DNA of 64,000 bases. Source: Streptomyces qaidamensis (GTDB lineage: Bacteria > Actinomycetota > Actinomycetes > Streptomycetales > Streptomycetaceae). The stretch spans positions 1,364,001-1,428,000 of the forward strand of contig NZ_CP015098.1 in the NCBI RefSeq assembly GCF_001611795.1. The letters are read 5' to 3'. Positions 9,038 to 16,973 of the stretch are shown one piece after another (position 1 is the first letter of the stretch; every line of letters starts with the position of its first letter). The position numbers and the translations under genes were made by a program. The notes below the pieces were generated by a model. That model did not search any database, was not told the origin of the DNA, and was given only the letters and a program-made list of their open reading frames with translations.

Positions 9038-9129
9038 AGGGAGCGATGGAAAGGGCAGCCTGGGCCCTCTGCCACCCCTTCATGCAAGGTAGGAGACGCC
9101 GGGCGGCCGACCGACGCGCTCCGGCCCGG

Positions 9130-9915
9130 TCATCCGTCCGGCTGGCACCGAGGGCACCACACCGTCCCCCGCCCGGCCATACGGGACCTGCACAAGCCGG
9201 TACCGCAGCGCGGGCACCTCGGGTCCCGGTCGTCGCGGTGGCCGGTGAGCCAGGTGTCGCGCGGGGGTACGCACCCGGCGGTGACGCAGGAGCGCAGGGT
9301 GCGCCGCATCTCGCTGAAGAGACGACGGCGGTCCTCCTGGGTCAGGTCACGCGCCCCCCGGTCGGGGCGCAGCCGGGCCCGCCAAAGGATCTCGTCGGCG
9401 AGCAGATTGCCGAGGCCTGCGAGCACGGACTGGTCGGTGAGGGCCGTCTTGAGATGGCCGCGGCGCGATGAGAGCACCTCCTCGAACTCCGCACGGTCCA
9501 CCGCCAGGGCGTCGGGCCCCTGCCGCCGCAGCAGCCGCTCCACGTCGGACTCGTCATGGGCCAGCCAGAGTCCCTGCAGCTTGCGCTGGTCACGGAAGCG
9601 CAGCTGGCGGCCGCCGCCCAGAGTGAACAGAACGCGGTCATGCGTCTCGACGGGATCATCGGCCTGCCCGCACACCAGCCGCCCTGTCATGCCGAAGTGC
9701 AGTACGAGGGTGGGGCCGCCGGTGCGGGCCAGCAACCACTTGCCGTGCCGCTGCGGCGCGCCGAACCGCCGTCCCTCCAGCGCGTCCCGCAATCCCCCGG
9801 CGTCGATCCCGTGCAGGACGCCCGGGTCCCGCACATCGACACGCCGGATGACGCGTCCCTTCGCGCAGGACTCGAGCACCTGCCGGAAGCCCTCGACGTC
9901 GGGGAGCTCGGGCAC
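9130..9915 (-). CDS. Fpg/Nei-family DNA glycosylase/AP lyase
   Basis: 261 residues. The N-terminus MPELPDVEGF supplies the catalytic Pro2 and follows the PELPEVE pattern with Glu changed to Asp. Other family landmarks are the FGMTGRL segment, the helix-two-turn-helix DQSVLAGLGNLLADEILWRA, and a C-terminal zinc finger CPRC-x16-CPRC. The enzyme excises oxidised bases and cleaves the abasic site. Streptomyces chromosomes carry several paralogues, and without alignment I cannot assign MutM versus Nei specificity. The VOC gene lies 10 bp upstream on the same strand, so the two are probably co-transcribed. Confidence 0.9.
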   Translation of the reverse strand: MPELPDVEGFRQVLESCAKGRVIRRVDVRDPGVLHGIDAGGLRDALEGRRFGAPQRHGKWLLARTGGPTLVLHFGMTGRLVCGQADDPVETHDRVLFTLGGGRQLRFRDQRKLQGLWLAHDESDVERLLRRQGPDALAVDRAEFEEVLSSRRGHLKTALTDQSVLAGLGNLLADEILWRARLRPDRGARDLTQEDRRRLFSEMRRTLRSCVTAGCVPPRDTWLTGHRDDRDPRCPRCGTGLCRSRMAGRGTVWCPRCQPDG

Positions 9916-9925
9916 GGCCGGTGGG

Positions 9926-10297
9926 TCAGGATTCCTGGAGGACGGACAGCACGTTCCCCGCGGGGTCGGTGAACCAGGCGATCAGCGGGCCGCCGCCGCG
10001 GAAGATGCCCTTGTCGTCCGTCTTGAGGTGGTCGTAGCGCTCGAAGCGCACCCCCTTTCCGGCCAGCTCGTCGACCGCGGCCTCGATGTCGTCGACCGGG
10101 AAGTTGAGGATGGTGAACGTGGCCGGGGTGTGGTCCGGCTTGGGGTAGACCAGGGTGTCCCGGTCACCCGCGAGGTGCAGGATCAGCATCCCGTTCTCCT
10201 CCGACACGCGGAGCCCGAGCGTGTCCGCGTAGAACGCCCTGGCCGCCTCGATGTCGTCCACCGAGAACCCGCTGAACGCCTTCGTCGTACCGAACAT
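9926..10297 (-). CDS. VOC-superfamily protein (glyoxalase/bleomycin-resistance fold)
   Basis: 123 residues, a single VOC module of two beta-alpha-beta-beta-beta units: [25 protein letters not shown], then [19 protein letters not shown] and [15 protein letters not shown]. The ATG at 10297 follows GGGAGG. Conserved His/Glu metal positions are only partly present, so the activity (dioxygenase, isomerase or ligand binding) is undetermined. It precedes the Fpg-like gene with a 10-bp gap. Confidence 0.85.
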   Translation of the reverse strand: MFGTTKAFSGFSVDDIEAARAFYADTLGLRVSEENGMLILHLAGDRDTLVYPKPDHTPATFTILNFPVDDIEAAVDELAGKGVRFERYDHLKTDDKGIFRGGGPLIAWFTDPAGNVLSVLQES

Positions 10298-10351
10298 GAT
10301 CGCCTCCCGGGGACAGTCTCCTCAGAGGAGGACCCGGGCGCATCCGGAAAC

Positions 10352-11329
10352 TCATCGGTCAGCGGGCCGACCAGCGGTGATGCCGAACCGCGAGGGGTCA
10401 CCCGCCGGCCGACGGCCTCTGCGGCGGAGCCAGCTCAGCAGGCCATGGGGAGGGGTGGGCTCGGGAGATGCGGGCCGCTCCGCCACCGGAGCCGGACTCG
10501 AGGGCGGCGCGAGCGGAGGGGGTCCGGTCGGAGGTGCCGGGGGGAGCCCTTCGGGCACGGGGTGCCGGCGGCGGGCCTCCTCCATCGTGTGGGCCAGGTC
10601 CGCGCGGAACCAGGACACTTCGTCCGGCTCGCTCGCCGTCATCAGCTTCTCCGCCAGCTCGGCGGTGGCCGAACCCGGTGCGCCGTGCGCCGGGAGCCTG
10701 GGGCGGCGGTCTGCCAGGACGGAACGCTCGTGGGGATTCCTGACGACATCCGCCACGTCGGCCGGGTCTAGGAGGCAGGCGACCGCGGCCGCGCGGGCCC
10801 AAGGGTCGTCCCCTGCCTCCCGCGTCAGGAATCCGACGTGACGCCCCCGCCAGTTGCGCGGCCGCCGGTCCATTCCTGCCTTCAGCCCTTCCCGGATCTC
10901 GACGGGCGTGCGACGAGCGGCCAGCAACGGGACGTTGCTCCTCTCGGCCGCGAACTGCCGTAGTTCTTCAGCCAGATACAGCCACACGACGGTCCGATAG
11001 CGGTTGAGGTAGAACGTCACCGGGACGAGCAGGCCGTAGCGCGCGAGGCTTGTGAACCTCGTGGGTGCCACCTCCATGAGCCGGGCGCCCTCGGTGGTAC
11101 CGACGGTCGCGACGCGCTCGCGCAGGATGTCCGGAAATCCCTCCCCGGAGCGCAGCCGGTCGATCTCGGCCCGGGCGACGCGCCGGCCCCCGCCTCCTTC
11201 GTCTGGGACGGTCCGGATGAGCCCCAAGTTCACCGCGAGATCGAACTCGCCCCGCTTCAGGTCCAGTTCGCGGGCAGCCCGGCTCGGGGCGCAGGTGAGG
11301 CGGTCGGGTGTCGTGCCGATGCGTGACAT
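10352..11329 (-). CDS. Conserved Streptomyces hypothetical with an N-terminal DNA-binding-like region (DUF6397-like)
   Basis: 325 residues. The first 70 residues (SRAARELDLKRGEFDLAVNLGLIRTV...VARAEIDRLR) resemble a winged-helix/excisionase-like domain repeated as GARLMEVAPTRFTSLARYGLLVPVTFYLNRYRTVVWLYLAEELRQF. The remainder is helical, then Pro-rich, ending in a basic tail. I recall this arrangement as the Streptomyces family DUF6397 but could not check it. No catalytic motif is visible. A DNA-binding role is inferred only. Confidence 0.65.
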   Translation of the reverse strand: MSRIGTTPDRLTCAPSRAARELDLKRGEFDLAVNLGLIRTVPDEGGGGRRVARAEIDRLRSGEGFPDILRERVATVGTTEGARLMEVAPTRFTSLARYGLLVPVTFYLNRYRTVVWLYLAEELRQFAAERSNVPLLAARRTPVEIREGLKAGMDRRPRNWRGRHVGFLTREAGDDPWARAAAVACLLDPADVADVVRNPHERSVLADRRPRLPAHGAPGSATAELAEKLMTASEPDEVSWFRADLAHTMEEARRRHPVPEGLPPAPPTGPPPLAPPSSPAPVAERPASPEPTPPHGLLSWLRRRGRRPAGDPSRFGITAGRPADR

Positions 11330-11370
11330 GGTCGGTCTCCCCCGTGGAGTCAGAGTCAGCGGCTCACTGC

Positions 11371-11424
11371 CGTGTGCGGTCGACGTCTGCGGTCAGCGTC
11401 TGCGATCGCCGTCTGCGGTCGCCG
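11371..11424. repeat. Short direct repeats (GTCTGCGGTC-like) between two minus-strand genes
   Basis: Three to four imperfect 13-14-bp copies with core TCTGCGRTC occur head to tail in the 172-bp gap between the roadblock gene and the DUF6397-like gene. The spacing is about 13 bp. The repeats lie in the promoter region of the DUF6397-like gene. Confidence 0.6.
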
Positions 11425-11501
11425 TGAAAAAGACCGTAGCCGGTTCGGCGCATCTCGTGGCGAGCCTGTGGATAACTCCACGGGGATGACGAACGTGCAG
11501 G

Positions 11502-11915
11502 TCAGAGGTCCTTGATCGGTTTCGGTTCGGGCTGGCGTGCGTCCACGTCGAGGTGCTCGCCGACCCGGTTGACCAGCAGTGTCATCTCGTAGGCGATCTG
11601 GCCGATGTCGGCCTCCGCGCCGCTGAGTACGCACAGACAGCTGCCCGTCCCGGCCGCGGTGACGAAGAGCACCGCGTCGTCGAACTCGATCATCGTCTGG
11701 CGGACGTTGCCCGCGCCGAAGTGCCGTCCGGAGCCCTTGGCCAGGCTGTGCAGCCCGGACGACACGGCCGCGAGGTGCTCGGCGTCCTCGCGGCGCAGTC
11801 CGGTGCTCGCGCCGGTCACCAGGCCGTCGTTGGACAGGACGAGTGCGTGCCGCACTTCGTGGACGCGCTCGGTCAGGTCGTCCAGCAGCCAGTCAAGTCC
11901 CTGGTTCTGCGCCAT
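11502..11915 (-). CDS. Roadblock/LC7-domain protein (orphan CvnB-like)
   Basis: 137 residues from ATG 11915, behind GGGGAGACCGGAAG. It begins MAQNQGLDWLLDDLTERVHEVRHALVLSNDGL and has the complete roadblock/LC7 fold, including GLRREDAEHLAAVSSGLHSLAKG and QIAYEMTLLVNRVGEHL. It is very similar along its whole length to the CvnB protein encoded at 13632-14069, so it looks like a local duplicate. CvnB-type proteins regulate the small GTPase CvnD in conservons. This copy stands alone, separated from the conservon by an oppositely oriented oxidoreductase gene. Confidence 0.9.
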   Translation of the reverse strand: MAQNQGLDWLLDDLTERVHEVRHALVLSNDGLVTGASTGLRREDAEHLAAVSSGLHSLAKGSGRHFGAGNVRQTMIEFDDAVLFVTAAGTGSCLCVLSGAEADIGQIAYEMTLLVNRVGEHLDVDARQPEPKPIKDL

Positions 11916-12019
11916 CTTCCGGTCTCCCCGTTTTCTCCCCGTGTGATTCCCCTCCTGGCCGGAGGATCTCCATCTCAGCCTTCCCCACGACCACGGCCGG
12001 GGCAAGGAGGATGGGAGCC

Positions 12020-12448
12020 ATGGCAGAGAAGATGACCGACGCGCAATGGCGGGAGTTCGTTTCCCACGGCACCCGCACCGCAAAGCTGTCCACGGTCCGG
12101 GCGGACGGCAGCCCGCATGTGACCCCGATCTGGTTCCTGCTGGACGGGGACGAGGTGGTGTTCAACACCGGCAAGGACAGCGTGAAGGGGCGCAACATCC
12201 TCCGGGACGGCCGGATCGCCCTGTGCGTGGACGACGACCGGCCGCCGTACTCGTTCGTGGTGCTGCGGGGCCGTGCCCGGGTCTCGGACGACCTAGACGA
12301 GATTCGGCACTGGGCCACCCGGATCGGTGCCCGGTACATGGGCGAGGAGCGCGCCGAGGAGTTCGGCGCGCGCAACGGCGTGCCCGGCGAACTCCTCGTC
12401 CGTGTCACCGTCGACAGGGTGCTGGCGGAGCGGGACGTCGCGAACTGA
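12020..12448 (+). CDS. PPOX-class F420-dependent oxidoreductase
   Basis: 142 residues from ATG 12020; AAGGAGG at 12004-12010 is 9 nt away. A nearer ATG at 12011 directly abuts the SD and is less likely. The split-barrel pyridoxamine-phosphate-oxidase-like fold is visible: TAKLSTVRADGSPHVTPIWFLLDGDEVVFNT, then GRIALCVDDDRPPYSFVVLRGRA. Actinobacterial members of this size often bind F420 and reduce small substrates. It lies between the orphan roadblock gene (divergent) and the conservon end (convergent). Confidence 0.85.
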   Translation: MAEKMTDAQWREFVSHGTRTAKLSTVRADGSPHVTPIWFLLDGDEVVFNTGKDSVKGRNILRDGRIALCVDDDRPPYSFVVLRGRARVSDDLDEIRHWATRIGARYMGEERAEEFGARNGVPGELLVRVTVDRVLAERDVAN

Positions 12449-12474
12449 TCCTGGAGAAAGCCGCTGGTTCGCGG

Positions 12475-13080
12475 TCAGCCGACCGAGTCGAGCAGCCGGG
12501 CGGTGTGCATCCGCCCGGCGTACTCGACGAGCCGGATCAGCACCTCCTTCCCCGAGTCGCGGTCTCGAGCGTCGCACAGCACCACAGGCGTGCCCCTGTC
12601 GAGGTCGAGGGCACGCGAGACGTCCGGGGCGCCGTGCCGCCGGGCGCCCGCGAAGCAGTTGACCGCCACCACGAAGGGGATGCGCCGGTGCTCGAAGTAG
12701 TCGACCGCGGGGAAGCAGTCCTCCAGGCGACGGGTGTCCGCGAGGACGACCGCACCGAGCGCCCCTTGCGACAACTCGTCCCACAGGAACCAGAACCGGT
12801 CCTGGCCCGGCGTTCCGAAGAGGTACAGGGACAGACCGGACCGGATGGTGATGCGTCCGAAGTCCATGGCGACGGTCGTGGTGGTCTTGTGGTCCACGCC
12901 GTCGGTGTCGTCCACCGACTGGCCTGCTTCGCTGAGGAGTTCCTCGGTGCGCAGCGGCCGGATCTCGCTGACGGCGCCCACCAGGGTGGTCTTGCCCACG
13001 CCGAATCCGCCGGCGACCAGAATCTTCAGCGCCAGTGCGGCGCTCTCGCCGTCCGGGGCGTCGGAGTGCTCGGAGACCAT
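12475..13080 (-). CDS. cvnD: Conservon GTPase CvnD (Ras-like ATP/GTP-binding protein)
   Basis: 201 residues. It has a Walker A/G1 motif GGFGVGKTT, a threonine-rich switch I region (HKTTTTVAMDFGRI), a G3-like GTPGQDRFWFLWDEL in place of DTPGQ, and a C-terminal VLIRLVEYAG. CvnD proteins act as membrane-associated switches with CvnA (sensor), CvnB (roadblock) and CvnC (DUF742), analogous to eukaryotic G-protein modules. It is the last gene of the minus-strand conservon, separated from cvnC by 118 bp holding a G-rich repeat. The NKxD specificity motif is not obvious, as is common in this family. Confidence 0.92.
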   Translation of the reverse strand: MVSEHSDAPDGESAALALKILVAGGFGVGKTTLVGAVSEIRPLRTEELLSEAGQSVDDTDGVDHKTTTTVAMDFGRITIRSGLSLYLFGTPGQDRFWFLWDELSQGALGAVVLADTRRLEDCFPAVDYFEHRRIPFVVAVNCFAGARRHGAPDVSRALDLDRGTPVVLCDARDRDSGKEVLIRLVEYAGRMHTARLLDSVG

Positions 13081-13128
13081 TGATCACTTCTCTCAGGAGT
13101 GCCGGTGTGGTGAGTGCGTGAGTGCTGT

Positions 13129-13158
13129 GGGTGGTGTGGGTGCTCTGGGTGGTGTGGG
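13129..13158 (+). other. Potential G-quadruplex with three equal 6-nt loops inside the conservon
   Basis: Four GGG runs at 13129, 13138, 13147 and 13156 are separated by 6-nt loops TGGTGT, TGCTCT, TGGTGT. The G-rich strand is the template strand for the cvn operon. It lies in the 118-bp gap between cvnC and cvnD. Confidence 0.5.
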
Positions 13159-13198
13159 TCCGTTGGAGCGTGGGGCGTTGCCGCGTGGGGCATTGGGG

Positions 13199-13609
13199 TT
13201 ACAGCGCTCTCAGGCCTTCGATCACCTCGCGCAGGATCCGTTCGTCGGGCAGTTGCGCCGGTGGTACGGGGCGGCTGACGGTGACGCAGCCGAGTTCCAG
13301 GAGATCCCCGAGGAGCACCCTGACCACGCCGACGGGCAGGTCCGCGCCGGCGGCGAGTTCGGCGACCGACTGGGTCTCCGGGCGGCACAGGTCGAGGAGG
13401 TTGCGGTGTTCCGGGCCGAGCGGGGCGTCGTCCACTCCGGGTGCGCCCGGGTCCAGCGTGACCAGGGCGATCAGGTCGAACCGAACGCCGGTCGGGCCGG
13501 GCCGGGTGCGTCCGCCCGTCATGGCGTAGGGGCGGACGAGCGGGCCGGCCTCGTTGTCGTACCACTGGCTGCCCTGCTCGCGCGGGGTGCCCGTCATGTC
13601 CTCGGTCAT
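13199..13609 (-). CDS. cvnC: Conservon protein CvnC (DUF742)
   Basis: 136 residues from ATG 13609 (MTEDMTGTPREQ). The DUF742 pattern is clear: WYDNEAGPLVRPYAMTGGRTRP near the N-terminus, RNLLDLCRPETQSVAELAAGADLPVGVVRVLLGDLLELGCVTV in the middle, and a C-terminal ERILREVIEGLRAL. The central part resembles a winged helix. In conservons this protein lies between the roadblock protein and the GTPase. It starts 22 bp after the cvnB stop, on the same strand. Confidence 0.92.
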   Translation of the reverse strand: MTEDMTGTPREQGSQWYDNEAGPLVRPYAMTGGRTRPGPTGVRFDLIALVTLDPGAPGVDDAPLGPEHRNLLDLCRPETQSVAELAAGADLPVGVVRVLLGDLLELGCVTVSRPVPPAQLPDERILREVIEGLRAL

Positions 13610-13631
13610 CTGCGCGGACCGTTCTCCCGGT

Positions 13632-14069
13632 TCATCCTGCGGCGGGGGGCTGCGCGGCCATGCGGGGCGCCGTGCCGAGGTGCTCGCCGACGCGTTTGAC
13701 CAGGCGGGCCATCTCATAGGCCACGAGGCCGATGTCGGCGGTGACGGCGGTGAGAAGGGCGAGGCAGGAGCCGTCGCCCGCGGCGGCCACGAACAGGAAG
13801 CCCTCGTCCATCTCCACCATGGTCTGGCGGACTCCGCCGGCGCCGAAGTGCCGTCCCGCGCCCTTGGCGAGGCTGTGGAAGCCCGAGGCGACGGCGGCGA
13901 GGTGCTCGGCGTCCTCGCGGCGCAGGCCGGTCGAGGCGCCCACGGCGAGGCCGTCGTTGGACAGCACCACGGCGTGCCGGATGTCGCTCACGCGGAGCAC
14001 CAGATCGTCCAGCAGCCAGTCGAGTTCGCCGGAGTGCCGGGCGGACTGTGTGCTCGGATCCTGGATCAT
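13632..14069 (-). CDS. cvnB: Conservon roadblock/LC7 protein CvnB
   Basis: 145 residues. LDWLLDDLVLRVSDIRHAVVLSNDGLAVGASTGLRREDAEHLAAVASG is followed by the second half of the roadblock fold, ending GEHLGTAPRMAAQPP. Its start codon overlaps the cvnA stop (ATGA at 14066-14069), showing translational coupling. It probably acts as a GTPase-regulating partner of CvnD. It is nearly the same protein as the orphan copy at 11502-11915. Confidence 0.93.
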   Translation of the reverse strand: MIQDPSTQSARHSGELDWLLDDLVLRVSDIRHAVVLSNDGLAVGASTGLRREDAEHLAAVASGFHSLAKGAGRHFGAGGVRQTMVEMDEGFLFVAAAGDGSCLALLTAVTADIGLVAYEMARLVKRVGEHLGTAPRMAAQPPAAG

Positions 14070-16660
14070 GCGAGGTCTCCTTCACTGCTGTCGCTGCCCG
14101 TCACGGGGCCGGAGCCGGTACCGCGGCCGGGTTGCCTGCCGCCGCCGCGCGCCCATCCGGAGCGGTAGGCCGCCATACGGTCCCGTACGAGTTCGGGGGT
14201 GCGCTCGTCGTCCCGGGGAGGGGGCGTCGACGACTGCTCCTCGGGACGCCTGTCGCGCAGTTGGGGAGCGAGGCTGGCCTGTCGTACGCGGCGCGGGAGG
14301 TCGTCGGAGTCTTCGGGCTGCTGCGGCGGGCGGTGCAGTCGCAAGGTGGCGACTCCTGGGGGCGGGTTCTGGCTCGGGGTCTCCTGGTGGCGCGGACCGT
14401 CCGCGTGACGTGAGGTGTCCGCGGGATACGAGCTGTCCGCGTGGCGCGGGGCCTCGGGCTCCGCGGCGGCCGGTACGGGGGCCACGAGGGCGCGCCGGTC
14501 GGCCTGGGCCGGGACGGCGTCCTGGAGGGGGGCGTCGTCGGGCACGCGCGCGAAGGCGCGTCCCCCGGGCTGTCGCGCTGGTTCCGCCGCTTCGGGGGCC
14601 CTTTCCGCCGCGCCGGTGTGGAGCAGGGCGGTGGGCAGCAGGACGACCGCGGTGGTGCCGCCGTACGGGGAGGTCCTCAGGTGGACCTTGACGTCGTGCC
14701 GGGCGGCGAGTCTGCTGACCACGAACAGGCCGAGCCGGTCACTGTCGAACAGGTCGAGCGCCTCGGACTGGGCGATGCGACGGTTGGCTTCGGCGAGGGT
14801 CTCCTTGCCCATGCCGAGGCCGCGGTCCTCGACCTCGACGGCGTAGCCGTTGCCGACGGGTTCTCCGGTGACGCGCACACGCGTGTGGGGCGGGGAGAAC
14901 TGGGCGGCGTTCTCGATGATCTCGGCCAGCAGGTGCGTGAGGTCGGCGACGGCCGCGCCCGCCACGGCTGCCTCGGGGAGTTGCCGTACCTCCACGCGCG
15001 CGTAGTCCTCCACTTCGGAGACGGCCGCGCGGACCACGTTCGTGAGGGAGACCGGCACGCGCCAGGCCCGGCCGGGGGCGGCTCCGGAGAGGATGATCAG
15101 GCTCTCCGCGTGGCGCCGCATGCGGGTGGTGAGGTGGTCCAGGCGGAAGAGGTCGCTCAGCTCGTTCGGGTCGTCGGAGCGGCGTTCCATACTGTCGAGG
15201 AGGGCCAGCTGCCGGTGGACGAGGATCTGGCTGCGGCGGGCGAGGTTGACGAAGACGCCGGAGATGCCGCTGGCGAGTTCGGCGCGTTCCACGGCGGCCC
15301 GCAGCGCGGCGCGGTGCACGGTGCCGAGGGCCTCGGCGACCTGTCCGGTCTCGTCCTCCGCGGGCGCTCCCGGCGGGGCCTCGGCGCGGATGTCGATCTC
15401 CTCGCCCGCGCGCAGCTTCCGCATGGCGTCGGGGAGTTTGCGCCGGGCGATCTCCAGGGCGCTGTTGCGCAGGCTGACCAGTTCGACCACGAGGCCGCGT
15501 CCGATGCGTACGGAGATGACGAGTGAGGCGGCGACGGCGGCGAGGCCGAGCAGCACGGCGGCGCCGGCCGGGGTGAGCAGTCCTCGGGTGAACGGGTCGG
15601 CCCGTTCCGCGACCCCTCGTGCCGCGTCGTCCTCGATGACGCGCATGCCGTTCTGTACGCGCGCGTGGGCCGTGTTCCAGGTGCTCTCGGGTGCCGCGTC
15701 GACTGCCTTGGAGCCCGGCCCGCCGGCGAGGATCCCGTTCTCGGCGTCGCGCAGGCCGGTGTAGGCGCTGCTGTCGGCGAGGGCGTTCCATGCGGAGCGC
15801 TCGGTGCCGCTCAGGTCCGCGACGGCCGACTCGGTGAGCGTGCGGCGCCGGTCGACGGCGCCGGTGAAGAGCCGGAGCCGCTCCCCGGTCAGGGTGCCGT
15901 CCATGCGGGCGCTCGCCAGCACCGCGTCCTCCTGGGCCAGTGCCTCGCCCGCTCGGGCGAATTCGAGGAGCACACGCGCGTCGGAGCCGAGGTCGGCGTC
16001 CCGGATGCCGGTGAGAGCGCCGCCCACACCGAAGGCGGCCGAGATGGTCCGGGTGTAGCGGTCGTACGTCTCGGCCCAGTCCGCGCGCCGGTCCTGCACC
16101 GCCGCGCGCAGCGGCGGCAGTCGCTCGGCACCGGCGACGAAGGCCTTCAGCCGCTGGGCGACTCCTGTGGGCAGTTCCCCGCTGTCGGCGACGGTGGTGT
16201 CCTTGCCGAGCCGTAGTTTCGCCACGGCCCGGTCGCTGCGCCGGGCCAGCTCGTCCAGTTCGCCGGTTCGGACGGCGGACGGGTCGGTGGCGTGGCGTAC
16301 GGCGGCCGCGCGTTCGGCCTGGAGGGCGGCGACGGCTGCGGAGACGGGGGCGCGGACCGTGGCGTCGACGCGCTGTACCTGCCGTAGCCGGGAGACGTCC
16401 TGGGCGGTGGTGACCGTGGCGTAGGCCCACAGGGCCAGGAGGGAGACGACCGGCACCATCAGCAGGCACACGATCTTGGCGCGGACGGTGCGGGGGCGTA
16501 TGTGCCAGCGCTCCGCGCGCGGGGGTGCCGCTTCCGGCGTGCCGCCCGAGGGTGTGTCGGGGCTCTCGTCGGCCGGTGGTCCGGCATGCGCACGGCGGCC
16601 GCGCACGGGAGGGGGCGGCGCCTCGGCGCCGGCTGTCGGGGTCCTACGGATGGTTCGCAT
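14066..16660 (-). CDS. cvnA: Conservon sensor CvnA (nitrate/nitrite-sensing-type extracytoplasmic domain, HAMP, HATPase)
   Basis: 864 residues; ATG 16660 follows GAGGAG. An N-terminal basic/Pro-rich cytoplasmic stretch (1-55) is followed by TM1 (about 62-82), an all-helical NIT-like extracytoplasmic domain (about 85-340) and TM2 (about 345-365). A HAMP-like region (IGRGLVVELVSLRNSALEIARRKLPDAMRKL) and the conservon-type pseudo-H box (LDHLTTRMRRHAESLIILSG) come next. The HATPase domain has N box EIIENAAQFSPP, G1 DRGLGM and G2 DRLGLFVVSRLA. The C-terminal 200 residues are Pro/Arg-rich and probably disordered. It senses an unknown signal at the membrane and works with CvnB-D. Confidence 0.92.
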   Translation of the reverse strand: MRTIRRTPTAGAEAPPPPVRGRRAHAGPPADESPDTPSGGTPEAAPPRAERWHIRPRTVRAKIVCLLMVPVVSLLALWAYATVTTAQDVSRLRQVQRVDATVRAPVSAAVAALQAERAAAVRHATDPSAVRTGELDELARRSDRAVAKLRLGKDTTVADSGELPTGVAQRLKAFVAGAERLPPLRAAVQDRRADWAETYDRYTRTISAAFGVGGALTGIRDADLGSDARVLLEFARAGEALAQEDAVLASARMDGTLTGERLRLFTGAVDRRRTLTESAVADLSGTERSAWNALADSSAYTGLRDAENGILAGGPGSKAVDAAPESTWNTAHARVQNGMRVIEDDAARGVAERADPFTRGLLTPAGAAVLLGLAAVAASLVISVRIGRGLVVELVSLRNSALEIARRKLPDAMRKLRAGEEIDIRAEAPPGAPAEDETGQVAEALGTVHRAALRAAVERAELASGISGVFVNLARRSQILVHRQLALLDSMERRSDDPNELSDLFRLDHLTTRMRRHAESLIILSGAAPGRAWRVPVSLTNVVRAAVSEVEDYARVEVRQLPEAAVAGAAVADLTHLLAEIIENAAQFSPPHTRVRVTGEPVGNGYAVEVEDRGLGMGKETLAEANRRIAQSEALDLFDSDRLGLFVVSRLAARHDVKVHLRTSPYGGTTAVVLLPTALLHTGAAERAPEAAEPARQPGGRAFARVPDDAPLQDAVPAQADRRALVAPVPAAAEPEAPRHADSSYPADTSRHADGPRHQETPSQNPPPGVATLRLHRPPQQPEDSDDLPRRVRQASLAPQLRDRRPEEQSSTPPPRDDERTPELVRDRMAAYRSGWARGGGRQPGRGTGSGPVTGSDSSEGDLA

Positions 16661-16856
16661 GGACTCCTCGCTCGGAGTGGGTCGGGGCGTGGGGGCCGGC
16701 GGCTGGGCGGGGACGGCGCGGTGTCGTAGGAGGGCGCCTCAGGAGCGTCGTCGGGGGCAGAGCACACCGCCGGGCTCAGGGCGGGCCGGCGGGGGTGGGC
16801 CGTTCAAGCCGCTGCCGGGCGCGCGAGCGGGCTGCTGTGCCGGGCCTGACCACCGC

Positions 16857-16941
16857 CCCTGCTGACCACTCGACCCCTGGCCAACGACCCTGCTGACCAC
16901 GGCCCTGCTGACCACTCGACCCCTGCGGCCCTGCTGACCAC
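16857..16941. repeat. Four exact copies of a 13-mer (CCCTGCTGACCAC) upstream of the conservon
   Basis: Copies start at 16857, 16888, 16903 and 16929. Copies 1 and 3 are each followed by TCGACCCCTG. The array occupies the 313-bp gap between the MHYT gene stop (16974) and the cvnA start (16660); the rest of the gap is GC-rich with no gene that I can see. The repeats lie 197 bp or more upstream of cvnA and could be regulatory, or just a slippage array. Confidence 0.7.
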
Positions 16942-16973
16942 GCCGTCACCGCGGCCGGTGGTCACCCGCGCGG

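Noticed and set aside
7282-9915. Defence island (PD-(D/E)XK protein plus neighbours)
   Set aside because: Neighbours are an SDR remnant, a base-excision glycosylase and a VOC protein; no methylase, helicase or toxin partner is present.
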